Source of the DNA: Sphingomonas quercus
GTDB taxonomy: Bacteria > Pseudomonadota > Alphaproteobacteria > Sphingomonadales > Sphingomonadaceae
Reading direction: 5' to 3'
NCBI RefSeq assembly: GCF_018863195.1
Contig: NZ_JAHKRT010000002.1
Coordinates: forward strand, 496,001-560,000
DNA length: 64,000 bases
Positions within the stretch are counted from its first letter, which is position 1. Each line of letters opens with the position of its first letter. The notes under the pieces are model-generated. The model searched no databases and was not told where the DNA came from. It worked only from the letters and a program-made list of their open reading frames with translations. Positions 44,027 to 52,456 of the stretch are shown here, piece by piece. The translations under genes and the position numbers were made by a program.

Positions 44027-45085
44027 TCAACCCTGCCGCCGGGCCGGCAGCTCGTAGAAATCATAGACGATCTTCCATTCCATCGGCCGGCCGCGTTCGG
44101 CATGGACATGGATATAGGCCTCCGGACAGGTCGTTCGCGGCGATGTCCAGAAGACGAGGTCCGACAGCGGGCGATCGGCGGTGACGCGCACGCCGGCCCG
44201 CGTCTTCCGGTTCTCGACGCGGATGTCGTAATCCGAGGCCGACGGGCCGAAGCCCTTGAGCTGCATGCGCACCGGCGTGTCGATCGGCCGCAGATAGTTG
44301 AGCCGGTTCTCGGTCACCGCCACGGCATCGCCGCGCACGTTGAACGGCTCGAGCGTGAACGGGAAGCGTACCTCGATATCGGGTCCGCTCGGCTGGCCGT
44401 CCAGCACGAAGAAATTATGATCGTACATCTCGGTATCGATCGGATGGGCGCCGGTCGCCTCGATGCGCTGGGTGAGCGTCAGCTGCGGCTTGCCGGGGGT
44501 CAGCGCCACCGTCTTCGAATAGCGATAGCCATAGCCCGAGACCGGGTCCGACACCTCGTGGGTGAAGTCGATGGCGTTCGGCCGCACGCGCGTCGCCCAT
44601 TTGCCGCCGTCGATGATTTCCAGCGTCGGGAAGCCGCGGATCGGCTCGGCCGGCTTGCGCAGCACGCCGACGCCGATCTTGACGAACGGACCGCCGACCG
44701 CGGCCGCGTCGAAGCCCTGGCCGGTCACATACTCCTGCACCGGGCCCATGATGGCGTCGTGCGTCCTGGGATCATATTTGGCGAACCAGCGCCCGAAATA
44801 GGAATGGCCGCCGACCTGCAGATCGGCGATCGCGCCGGACCAGTCGAAACGAGTGGCGCGATAATAGCCGCGCGCGGCGTCGGGCATGAGCAGCACCGCG
44901 CTGGCGATGCCATTGCTGATGCGCACCGCCGGCGCATCCGGCGCGTCACGATCCGGGCTGGGCACGGGTTGCGCCAGCGCGGGCGCCGCGCCGAGGGCGA
45001 GGCCGGCGCCGATCGCCTGCAACACCCCGCGGCGCGTGCCCGCCAGTTCGCGGATCGCTCCGCTTCGATCCTCTACCTCGTGCAT
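44027..45085 (-). CDS. TAT-exported protein of galactose-mutarotase-like fold
   Basis: A 352-residue protein with a twin-arginine signal (TRRGVLQAIGAGLALGAAPALA). The mature part is beta-rich and resembles the mutarotase-like carbohydrate-binding superfamily (long beta-sandwich, TEMYDHNFFVLDG, EVRFPFTLEPFNVRGDAV, DIRVENRKTRAGVRV, then a C-terminal EAYIHVHAERGRPMEWKIVYDFYEL). I do not recognise a named family. Folding before export suggests a cofactor, a partner or fast folding. It is convergent with the PQQ dehydrogenase and lies 196 bases downstream of a cytochrome c gene on the same strand. ATG 45085 is used because the TAT motif then begins at residue 17. Confidence 0.7.
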   Translation of the reverse strand: MHEVEDRSGAIRELAGTRRGVLQAIGAGLALGAAPALAQPVPSPDRDAPDAPAVRISNGIASAVLLMPDAARGYYRATRFDWSGAIADLQVGGHSYFGRWFAKYDPRTHDAIMGPVQEYVTGQGFDAAAVGGPFVKIGVGVLRKPAEPIRGFPTLEIIDGGKWATRVRPNAIDFTHEVSDPVSGYGYRYSKTVALTPGKPQLTLTQRIEATGAHPIDTEMYDHNFFVLDGQPSGPDIEVRFPFTLEPFNVRGDAVAVTENRLNYLRPIDTPVRMQLKGFGPSASDYDIRVENRKTRAGVRVTADRPLSDLVFWTSPRTTCPEAYIHVHAERGRPMEWKIVYDFYELPARRQG

Positions 45086-45281
45086 CCTCTGCCGTCCTCG
45101 GCGTCGCGGTCGCCGGCCGTCCCGGCGGTCTACTCTCTCGCGCGCAATGGACAGGATGGCCGCATGACCAGCGACGTGGCAAGCACCAATGCATTCGTTT
45201 TCATGTGCCGTCTTCCGAGAGGGCTGCACGCCCGGCGAGCGACGGTATCGCCGCAGCCGGGGAAACGATTGCAGCCGAATT

Positions 45282-45590
45282 CTACTGGGGCTTGTCGGTC
45301 GAATAGGCACGGCCGAGATAGTCGAGCAGCACCTTGTAATCCTCGTCCGGGATGATCGCGCCATTGGCCTTCATCCGATCGAGGATCCCCGGCCATTCCG
45401 CATGCTTGCGCGGCTGGGAGGTGATCACGTCGAGATCGTGGCAATGGGTGCAGGTCTCCGTCATCAGCGCCTTGGCTGGCGCGTCGTCCGGCGCCGGCGC
45501 GGTCGAAGCTGCGGGCTGGGCCGACCCGGCCATGGCCAGCGACATGGCCAGAATGGCCGCGGCGCCGAGCAACGCTATCCTGCTGTTCAC
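45282..45590 (-). CDS. Small periplasmic cytochrome c
   Basis: A 102-residue monohaem cytochrome c. After a signal peptide (LLGAAAILAMSLAMAGSAQ) comes the haem motif CTHCH (about residues 47-51) followed by DLDVITSQPRKHAEW and a C-terminal helix with a candidate Met ligand in GILDRMKANGA. It is the most likely electron acceptor in this window for the PQQ dehydrogenase or for the GMC dehydrogenase. It is divergent from the glucuronoxylan operon across 194 bases. Confidence 0.88.
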   Translation of the reverse strand: MNSRIALLGAAAILAMSLAMAGSAQPAASTAPAPDDAPAKALMTETCTHCHDLDVITSQPRKHAEWPGILDRMKANGAIIPDEDYKVLLDYLGRAYSTDKPQ

Positions 45591-45738
45591 CTGATCACTC
45601 CTGTCTCTCCGAAAAAACGCCGGCGGCCATGCACGCCAAGGATCGGGGCGGCCGGTCGGGTACGACGAAACGGCCGGGCTTGTCTACGCCATCGCCGATC
45701 GGGCGCTTGACATCGCGAGGCGGGGCGAGCAGCTTCAT

Positions 45739-45750
45739 ATCATATATGAT
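45739..45750. promoter_or_regulatory. AT-rich palindrome upstream of glucuronoxylan operon
   Basis: ATCATATATGAT is a perfect 12-bp palindrome 34 bases before the esterase start, embedded in strongly AT-rich sequence in a GC-rich region. TATGAT inside it could also be a -10 box. A TTGACA at 45707-45712 is too far for standard pairing. Candidate operator of a uronate- or xylan-responsive regulator. Confidence 0.4.
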
Positions 45751-45784
45751 CAGCCGCGGACGGCGGGGCGTGGAGAGGATGCCG

Positions 45785-47218
45785 ATGCGGACGGCTCTGG
45801 GGTGGAGCGTGGCCCTCGCGGCGGGCATCATCGTCGGCAGCGCGCAGGGGCAGTCGCCCGGCACCAGCGTCGAGGCCTGTCCCGCCGCTCAGCCGGCCAA
45901 TCCGCTTGCAGCCGCGTCCGCCGCCGAGCGTACGCGCGAGATGCGGCTGCTGGGCATCGCCGCCATGCAGCCGCCGGTCGGCGCCTATGAGCCCGACAAG
46001 CCGTGCAACGCCAATTATGACGAGGCGCGCGCCAATCCCTATCCGAAGCTGCCGCCGCTGCTCGTCATGGCCGATGGGACCAGCGTGACGCGCGCGAGCT
46101 GGCCCCGGCGGCGCGCCGAGATCAAGGCGCTGTTCGACGATCAGGTCTATGGCCGCTACCCCGCCCATATCCCGGCGGTTAGCTGGCGCGTCGTCGGCAC
46201 CGAGCGCCGGACGGTCGCGGGAACGGACGCCGTGGTCCGGCATGTCGTCGGCCATGTCGACAATTCGGCCTATCCGGCGATCGCCGTCGACATCGAGCTC
46301 GACGTGGTCACCCCGGCGGCGGCGCAGGCGCGTCGCGTGCCGGTGATCATCGGCGGCGGATCGGTGCGGCCGCGGCCGAATTTCGTGCGGCCCGCGCCGG
46401 CCCCCGGCCAGATCGTGCGCGAACTCGCTGCGCCGGCGGATCCGCCGGACAGCGCGAAGCTCCTGCTCGAGAAAGGCTGGGGCTTCGTCTGGATCAACAC
46501 CAGCGACGTTCAGGCGGACAATGGCGCCGGGCTCGACAAGGGAATCATCGGCCTCGTCAACAAGGGCAGGCCGCGCGCGCTGAACGATTGGGGCGTGCTG
46601 CGGGCCTGGGCATGGGCGCAGGCCCGGGCGGTCGATTATCTGGTGACCGACGGCCATGTCGATCCGAAGAAGATCGGCGTGTTCGGCCATTCTCGCGGGG
46701 GCAAGGCGGCACTGGTCGCGATGGCTGACGATCCCCGTATCGCCATCGGCTTCATCAGCAGTTCTGGCGCGGGGGGCGCGACGCTTTACCGCCGCAATTA
46801 TGGCGAGACGGTCGCCAATCTCGCCGCAGCCAACGAATTCCACTGGTTTGCAGGAAATTTCCTCAAATATGCCGTGGTCGGCCACACGCGCGACGAGCTG
46901 CCGGTCGACAGCCATGAATTCATCGCCCTGCTGGCGCCGCGCCCGGTGTTCATCGGCGGCGGCGCGCTGCTCACCGACCCCCGCTTCATGCCCGGTGACG
47001 CCTGGCAGGATGCGCGGGGGATGTTCATGGCCGCCGCGGCCGCCAGCCCGGCCTGGGCGCTGCTCGGCCGCAAGGGCCTCGGCACCGACACGTTCCCGCC
47101 GATGAAGACGCTGGTGGACGATGGCGACATCGCCTTCCGCCAGCATGAATGGGGCCATACGCCGGCGCCGAACTGGCCGTCCTTTATTGCGTTCGCGGCG
47201 AGGTATTTCGACAGATGA
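45785..47218 (+). CDS. CE15-type 4-O-methyl-glucuronoyl methylesterase
   Basis: Exported serine esterase of 477 residues that should cleave ester links between glucuronoxylan 4-O-methylglucuronate and lignin or methanol. A signal peptide (ALGWSVALAAGIIVGSAQGQ) precedes an alpha/beta hydrolase with the bacterial CE15 nucleophile motif GHSRGGKAAL (S303), GFISSSGAGGATLYRRNYGE, an FHWFAGNFLKY segment, and the catalytic His in LPVDSHEFIALLAPRP (H377). ATG 45785 follows GGAGAGG by a normal distance; ATG 45779 is too close. First gene of the plus-strand operon, with its stop overlapping the next start (ATGA). A general acyl esterase is the alternative. Confidence 0.85.
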   Translation: MRTALGWSVALAAGIIVGSAQGQSPGTSVEACPAAQPANPLAAASAAERTREMRLLGIAAMQPPVGAYEPDKPCNANYDEARANPYPKLPPLLVMADGTSVTRASWPRRRAEIKALFDDQVYGRYPAHIPAVSWRVVGTERRTVAGTDAVVRHVVGHVDNSAYPAIAVDIELDVVTPAAAQARRVPVIIGGGSVRPRPNFVRPAPAPGQIVRELAAPADPPDSAKLLLEKGWGFVWINTSDVQADNGAGLDKGIIGLVNKGRPRALNDWGVLRAWAWAQARAVDYLVTDGHVDPKKIGVFGHSRGGKAALVAMADDPRIAIGFISSSGAGGATLYRRNYGETVANLAAANEFHWFAGNFLKYAVVGHTRDELPVDSHEFIALLAPRPVFIGGGALLTDPRFMPGDAWQDARGMFMAAAAASPAWALLGRKGLGTDTFPPMKTLVDDGDIAFRQHEWGHTPAPNWPSFIAFAARYFDR

Positions 47219-48141
47219 CGCGGCACGAGGACCATGGCGTCTCGCGCCGGGGCGTATTGGCGGGCGGGGCAACGGCCGGGTTCGTCGCCAGCGGCCGGGT
47301 CGCGCTTGCCGCGCCGCGGCTCACCGCGGGCGCGGTGGTGGAGCGGATGAAGCAGCATGTCGGCGGGCCGTGGCGGGAGGGCGGCGTCGACGGCTACAAG
47401 TCCGGCTCGGCGGAGACAGTGGTCACCGGCATCGCCACGACGATGATGGCGACCTTCGACGCGCTGAAGGCGGCGCGGCGCCACGGGCTGAACCTCGTCA
47501 TCACCCACGAATCCACCTACTGGTCGCACCAGGACAGGTTGACCGATCTTGAGGACGATCCGCTCTATCGCCGCAAGCGCGACTTTCTCGCCGCGCATGA
47601 CATGGTCGCCTATCATCTTCACGATCACTGGCATGCGCTGAAGCCGGTCGACGGGATCAATCTCGGCACGATGCAGCTCATGGGCTGGTCGCGCTATCGA
47701 CATGCCGATAACCAGCGCATGTTCACCATCCCGCCAACCACCCTGCTGGCGCTTGCCCAGGCATTCCAGCAACGGATGGGCACACGCACGTTGCGGATCG
47801 TCGGCGACCCCGCGCTGGTGGTGTCGACGGTTTATGAGAGCTGGGGCTTCTGCTCGGCCATTCCCGGGATCGACTTCCTCGAGAGCGAGGCGCAGGTGCT
47901 GGTGATCGGCGAGACCCAGGATTGGGACCTCATCGCCTATGCGCAGGACGCGGTCGCCTCCGGCCGCAAAAAGGCGCTGATCGTGCTCGGCCATGTGCTT
48001 TCGGAGCAATGGGGGATGAAGGCGTGCGCCGAGTGGCTGAAAGGCTTCGTTCCTGAAGTTCCGGTGCGATACCTGCCGATCGTCGAACCTTATTGGAACA
48101 TCGACCGGCCGGTGTTCGAGATCGACACGAGGCTTGCCTGA
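47215..48141 (+). CDS. NIF3-like dinuclear-metal protein, TAT-exported
   Basis: A 308-residue protein related to the NIF3/YbgI family, whose members hold two metal ions but have no settled reaction. A twin-arginine signal (VSRRGVLAGGATAGFVA) implies export of the folded metalloprotein, unlike ordinary cytoplasmic NIF3. Candidate ligands are H98 in NLVITHESTYW (normally a His pair), D137/H138 in HLHDHW and the H-x3-E pair H260/E264 in LGHVLSEQWGM. The ATG overlaps the esterase stop and the stop overlaps the next start, so it is cotranslated with its paralogue. In this operon a role on acidic xylo-oligosaccharides is likely but unproven. Confidence 0.78.
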   Translation: MTRHEDHGVSRRGVLAGGATAGFVASGRVALAAPRLTAGAVVERMKQHVGGPWREGGVDGYKSGSAETVVTGIATTMMATFDALKAARRHGLNLVITHESTYWSHQDRLTDLEDDPLYRRKRDFLAAHDMVAYHLHDHWHALKPVDGINLGTMQLMGWSRYRHADNQRMFTIPPTTLLALAQAFQQRMGTRTLRIVGDPALVVSTVYESWGFCSAIPGIDFLESEAQVLVIGETQDWDLIAYAQDAVASGRKKALIVLGHVLSEQWGMKACAEWLKGFVPEVPVRYLPIVEPYWNIDRPVFEIDTRLA

Positions 48142-48974
48142 TGCCTCAATCGCCGATCCGCGCCGCCGGTCCGCCGACCGCGCTCGAGATTGTCGACCGC
48201 ATCCTCGCCGACGGCGGCGTGGCGGCGCGGCCGCGGACGATCGACCGGATCGTCGCCGGCGATCCGACGACATTCGTCACCGGCGTGGCGACGATGGCCA
48301 TCGCCTCGCTGGACGGACTGCGCGCCGCGGCCGCGGCCGGGCGCAATCTGGTCGTTGCCTATGATGGCCCCTTCTGGTCCGAGACGGACGATCTGGAGCG
48401 GATGACCCGCTATCCAGGCTTTGCCGCGAAGCGGGATTTCCTGCGCGCCAAAGACATGGTGGTACTGCATCTGCGCGAGCATCTCCGCGATCGCGTGCCG
48501 GACGTCATCTCGCTCGGCATGGCCCGCACGCTCGGCTGGGAAGACCGGCGCGCCCCCGGCTGCGAGGCCGATCGCTTCGTGCTGCCGCCGACGACGCTGC
48601 TCGGTCTTGCCCGCGAGCTTGCCGGTCGGCTGGACGATCGAACGCTGCGCGTGGTCGGTGACCCGCAGCTCGCCGTCTCCCGTGTCGCGGCAAGCTGGGG
48701 CAACGCCGCGCAACTGCCGACGATCAGGCTGTTCAACAGCGAGGTCGATGTCGTGCTGTGCGGCTATACGCGCGAATGGGAAGCAGTCGAATATGCGCAG
48801 GACATGATCGCGACCGGACTGAAGAAGGGGCTGATCCTTCTCGGGCACGCGAAGTCGGTGGAGGGCGGGATGAGGGCATGCGCCGAGTGGCTGACAACGC
48901 TGGTGCCGGAAGTGCCGGTGGAGTTCCTCGCCCAGCCCGAACCTTATTGGACGCCGAAGCCATGGTCGCGCTGA
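48141..48974 (+). CDS. Degenerate NIF3-like paralogue
   Basis: A 277-residue paralogue of the preceding protein, alignable over nearly its full length (PPTTLLxLA, LRxVGDPxLxVS, RACAEW/KACAEW, VPEVPV, EPYW are shared). The first ligand His is Tyr (NLVVAYDGPFW, Y74), the HLHDHW segment is HLREHL, and the H-x3-E pair is changed to H-x3-V (LGHAKSVEGG; a Glu follows one residue later). So the dinuclear site is probably incomplete. There is no export signal, in contrast to its neighbour. It starts by TGATG overlap. It could be a partner subunit, a binding protein or a decaying copy. Confidence 0.72.
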   Translation: MPQSPIRAAGPPTALEIVDRILADGGVAARPRTIDRIVAGDPTTFVTGVATMAIASLDGLRAAAAAGRNLVVAYDGPFWSETDDLERMTRYPGFAAKRDFLRAKDMVVLHLREHLRDRVPDVISLGMARTLGWEDRRAPGCEADRFVLPPTTLLGLARELAGRLDDRTLRVVGDPQLAVSRVAASWGNAAQLPTIRLFNSEVDVVLCGYTREWEAVEYAQDMIATGLKKGLILLGHAKSVEGGMRACAEWLTTLVPEVPVEFLAQPEPYWTPKPWSR

Positions 48975-50302
48975 GCATGAGCCGCGCTGTTGCAGCGGTG
49001 CTTGCCGTGACGCTCGCCGTCGCGGCGTCGGCACAGACGCCGCCCGTCAGCTACAATCCCGCCGTCACCTTCGAGCCGTTTCACAGGAGCGGGGTCTATG
49101 CCGCCGGCGAAACGGTCGGCTGGACGTTGCGCGCGCCGCTCGGCCTTGGTCCGCAGCGCTTCCGCTATGTGATCCGCGAGAACAACATGGCCGTGCTCGA
49201 CACCGGCACCATCGACCTGAAGAGCGGCGTCGGCACCATCCGGAGCCGGCTTGATCACCCGGGAATGCTGTCGGTGCGCCTGACTCCGCTGGAGGGCGGC
49301 GAGCCGATCGATACGTCGCAGCTCACCGCGCAGGAGCGGGACCGGCTGACCGTCGCCGCCGCCGTCGCGCCGCTCTCGCTCAAACCCGGCGCTGCGCGAC
49401 CGGTCGATTTCGATGCGTTCTGGGCGGGCAAGCTGGCCGAACTCGGCCGCATCCCGATCAACCCGGTGCTGGAGCCCGCCGTCACCGCCGAGCCGGGAGT
49501 GGCGCTGTCGACGGTGACGCTCGACAGCGTCGGCGGCCATGTCCGCGGCTATCTCGCGGCACCGACCAAAGCGGGCAAATATCCGGCGCTGGTGATCTTC
49601 CAATATGCCGGCGTCTATCCGCTGGTGCCGGAAACGGCGACGGCGCGCGCCGCCGAAGGCTGGCTGACCTTCAACGTCGATTCGCACGACATGGCGCCGA
49701 CCGAGGCGACCGCCCCGCGCAATTACGCCCAGGTCGGCGCGGAGAGCCGCGAGACCTCCTACTTCCTGAACATGTACCTGCGCGACACGCGCGCGCTCGA
49801 TTATATCCGCAGCCGGCCCGACTGGGACGGGCGGACGATCGTGCTGATGGGCACCAGCATGGGCGGGCAGCAGAGCCTCGTCACCGCCGGGCTCAACCCC
49901 GATCGCGTGACGGCCGTGCTCGTCAACGTGCCGTCGGGGGCGCTTACCAACGGGGATCTGCACGGGGCGAAGGCGGGCTATCCCAACTGGGACGTCAGCA
50001 ATCCGGCGATCGCCCGCGCCGCGCTCTATTTCGACCCGGTTAATTTCGCGTCGAGGATTCGCGCGCCGGTGCTGGCCGGCGTCGGTTTTCTCGACGAAGT
50101 GTCGCCCCCGGTCGGCATCTTCACCGCGCTCGCCCAGATTCCCGGCGCCAAGGAGCCGGTGGCGATGATCGAGAGCGATCACAACCACATCACGCCGCAG
50201 AAGGAAGGCGATTATTACCGCCGCTCGCGCGAGGTGCTGGACGAGATCAGGCGCACCGGTCGCTTCGTCCCCCGACGGGACTGGACGGAGCCACAGCCAT
50301 GA
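48962..50302 (+). CDS. CE7-type acetylxylan esterase, exported
   Basis: Removes acetyl groups from xylan or xylo-oligosaccharides. The 446-residue protein has a signal peptide (AVAAVLAVTLAVAASAQ), an N-terminal beta-sandwich of about 100 residues, and an AXE1-type alpha/beta hydrolase domain with PVDFDAFWAGKL, the nucleophile GTSMGG (S299), the Asp of GFLDEVSPP (D378) and a C-terminal His (SDHNHITP). ATG 48962 overlaps the previous gene; ATG 48977 just after its stop is also possible. Its own stop overlaps the GH67 start (ATGA). It deacetylates substrate ahead of the glucuronidase. Confidence 0.88.
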   Translation: MVALSMSRAVAAVLAVTLAVAASAQTPPVSYNPAVTFEPFHRSGVYAAGETVGWTLRAPLGLGPQRFRYVIRENNMAVLDTGTIDLKSGVGTIRSRLDHPGMLSVRLTPLEGGEPIDTSQLTAQERDRLTVAAAVAPLSLKPGAARPVDFDAFWAGKLAELGRIPINPVLEPAVTAEPGVALSTVTLDSVGGHVRGYLAAPTKAGKYPALVIFQYAGVYPLVPETATARAAEGWLTFNVDSHDMAPTEATAPRNYAQVGAESRETSYFLNMYLRDTRALDYIRSRPDWDGRTIVLMGTSMGGQQSLVTAGLNPDRVTAVLVNVPSGALTNGDLHGAKAGYPNWDVSNPAIARAALYFDPVNFASRIRAPVLAGVGFLDEVSPPVGIFTALAQIPGAKEPVAMIESDHNHITPQKEGDYYRRSREVLDEIRRTGRFVPRRDWTEPQP

Positions 50303-52446
50303 GAATGCTGCGCAGCATGATCGCCGGGTTGCTCGCCGTGCTGATGCTTGCCGAGCCGGCCGCGGCGGATGACGGCTACGACCTCTGGCTGCGCTACACG
50401 CTTGCGCCCGCGCCGCAGCGGGCGGCGCTGCACGCGCGGGCGACCAGCATCGTCGCGCCCGGCCGGTCGCCGCTGCTCGCCTCCGCCGTCGGCGAGCTGC
50501 GCCGCGGCTTTGCGGGGATGACCGGCGTGGCACCGGTGATGGCGGACCGGCCGGCCGCCGGCGCGATCGTGCTTGCCGTCGCCGGATCGCGCTTGCTGGA
50601 TGGGCAGGCGCTGCCGCTAGAGGGCCTCGGGCGCGAAGGCTATGTGATCCGCAGCGCCACCATCGCCGGCGTGCCGGTCACCCTGATCGCAGCCAATGGC
50701 GAAGCGGGTCTGCTCTATGGCAGTTTCGCGCTGCTCCGCCGTGCGCAGATGGCGGACTGGCCGGCGCGGCTGGACGAGCGTTCCGCGCCCAAGGTGCAGC
50801 TGCGCGTGCTGAACCATTGGGACAATCTCGATCGTACGGTGGAGCGCGGCTATGCCGGTCAGTCGATCTGGGACTGGTGGTCGCTGCCGGACTGGAAGGG
50901 GCCGCGCTATACCGATTATGCGCGGGCCAATGCGTCGCTGGGCATCAATGGCGCCGTCCTCAACAACGTCAATGCCCGGCCGGAAAGCCTCACCGCGCCG
51001 TTCATCGCCAAGGCCGCCGCGCTGGCCGACGTGATGCGGCCATGGGGGATCAAGATCTATCTCTCGGCGCGCTTCTCGGCGCCGATCGAGATTGGCAAGC
51101 TGAACACCGCCGACCCGCTCGATCCCGCGGTGCAGGCGTGGTGGCGGGCCAAGGCCGACGAAATCTACAAGGCAATCCCCGATTTCGGCGGGTTCCTCGT
51201 CAAGGCCAATAGCGAGGGCCAGCCCGGTCCCCAGGATTATCACCGCACCCATGCCGACGGCGCCAATGTACTGGCGCAGGCGGTGCGGCGGCATGGCGGC
51301 ATCGTCATGTACCGCGCCTTCGTCTACTCGGAGGCGAACCCCGACGATCGCGCCAAGCAGGCCTATGCCGATTTCAAGCCGCTCGACGGCAGGTTCGACG
51401 ACAATGTCATCGTCCAGGTGAAGAACGGCGCGATTGATTTTCAGCCGCGCGAGCCGTTCCACCCGCTGTTCGGCGCGATGCCGCGCACGCCGCTGATGCT
51501 GGAATTCCAGATCACCAAGGAATATCTCGGCCAGAACTTCTCGCTAGCCTATCTCGGGCCATTGTTCGAGGAGGTGCTGCGCGCCGACACCATGGCCCAC
51601 GGGCGCGGCGACACGGTCAGCCGCGTGGTGCAGGGGAAGGTCGATCCCTATCGGATCACCGGCATCGCCGGTGTCGCCAATATCGGCGTCGACCGGGACT
51701 GGAGCGGCTCCACGTTCAACCAGGCCAACTGGTACGCATTCGGCCGCTTCGCGTGGGATCCCGACGCCTCATCGGCCGCGATCGCCCGCGAATGGGCGGC
51801 GATGACGTTCACGCCGGACCCGCGCTTCGTCACCCCGGCGGTGGCGATGATGCAGCGCTCGCGCGAGGCGGTGGTGGATTACATGACCCCTCTCGGCCTG
51901 CACCACCAGATGGCCACCGGCTATCATTACGGCCCGGCGCCGTGGGTGCATGCCCTGGCCCGGCCCGAATGGAACCCGGTCTATTACGCCAGGGCGGATG
52001 CGAGCGGCATCGGCTTCAATCGCACCGCCAGCGGCAGCAACGCGGTGGCCCAATATGCTCCGCCGGTCGCTGCCTTTTATGCCGATCCGAAGACGACGCC
52101 GGACGAGGAGCTGCTGTGGTTCCACCATCTGCCCTGGGATTACCGGATGCGCTCCGGCCGTATCCTGTGGGACGAGCTGGCGCTGCGCTATCAGCATGGC
52201 GTCGCTGAGGTCGCGGCGATGCGGCGGCAATGGGCGGCGCTGCGCCCCTATGTCGACGAGGAGCGCTTCGCCAAGACGGCCGCATTCCTGACCAGGGAGC
52301 AGCATGACGCGGAATGGTGGCGTGACGCCAGCCTCGCTTATTGGAGCAGCCTGTCCAGGCGCCCCCTGCCGGCCGGCGTGCCTGCGCCGGCCCACCCGCT
52401 CGAACATTATCAGTCGATCACGCTGCCGTTCGCCCCGGGCAATTGA
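50299..52446 (+). CDS. GH67 alpha-glucuronidase
   Basis: Releases (4-O-methyl)-glucuronate from the non-reducing end of xylo-oligosaccharides by inversion. The 715-residue protein has a signal peptide (MIAGLLAVLMLAEPAAA) and the complete GH67 signature set: LNHWDNLDRTVERGYAG, SLGINGAVLNNVNA, the acid Glu in LVKANSEGQPGPQDYHRTHA (E306) and the base pair in VQVKNGAIDFQPREP (D380, E385). Length is normal. It is the last gene of the operon. A dyad (CCCGGGC/GCCCGGG, 52434-52454) spans its stop codon and faces the opposing isomerase gene. Confidence 0.95.
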   Translation: MRMLRSMIAGLLAVLMLAEPAAADDGYDLWLRYTLAPAPQRAALHARATSIVAPGRSPLLASAVGELRRGFAGMTGVAPVMADRPAAGAIVLAVAGSRLLDGQALPLEGLGREGYVIRSATIAGVPVTLIAANGEAGLLYGSFALLRRAQMADWPARLDERSAPKVQLRVLNHWDNLDRTVERGYAGQSIWDWWSLPDWKGPRYTDYARANASLGINGAVLNNVNARPESLTAPFIAKAAALADVMRPWGIKIYLSARFSAPIEIGKLNTADPLDPAVQAWWRAKADEIYKAIPDFGGFLVKANSEGQPGPQDYHRTHADGANVLAQAVRRHGGIVMYRAFVYSEANPDDRAKQAYADFKPLDGRFDDNVIVQVKNGAIDFQPREPFHPLFGAMPRTPLMLEFQITKEYLGQNFSLAYLGPLFEEVLRADTMAHGRGDTVSRVVQGKVDPYRITGIAGVANIGVDRDWSGSTFNQANWYAFGRFAWDPDASSAAIAREWAAMTFTPDPRFVTPAVAMMQRSREAVVDYMTPLGLHHQMATGYHYGPAPWVHALARPEWNPVYYARADASGIGFNRTASGSNAVAQYAPPVAAFYADPKTTPDEELLWFHHLPWDYRMRSGRILWDELALRYQHGVAEVAAMRRQWAALRPYVDEERFAKTAAFLTREQHDAEWWRDASLAYWSSLSRRPLPAGVPAPAHPLEHYQSITLPFAPGN

Positions 52447-52454
52447 GGCCCGGG
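52434..52454. terminator. Hairpin between the two convergent hemicellulose operons
   Basis: CCCGGGC (52434-52440), 7-base loop containing the GH67 stop, GCCCGGG (52448-52454). No T-run; terminator by position only. Confidence 0.4.
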
Positions 52455-52456
52455 CG

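Noticed and set aside
45707-45735. TTGACA upstream of the glucuronoxylan operon as a sigma-70 promoter
   Set aside because: At 16-18 base spacing there is no acceptable -10 box; the AT-rich palindrome is too far away to pair with it.
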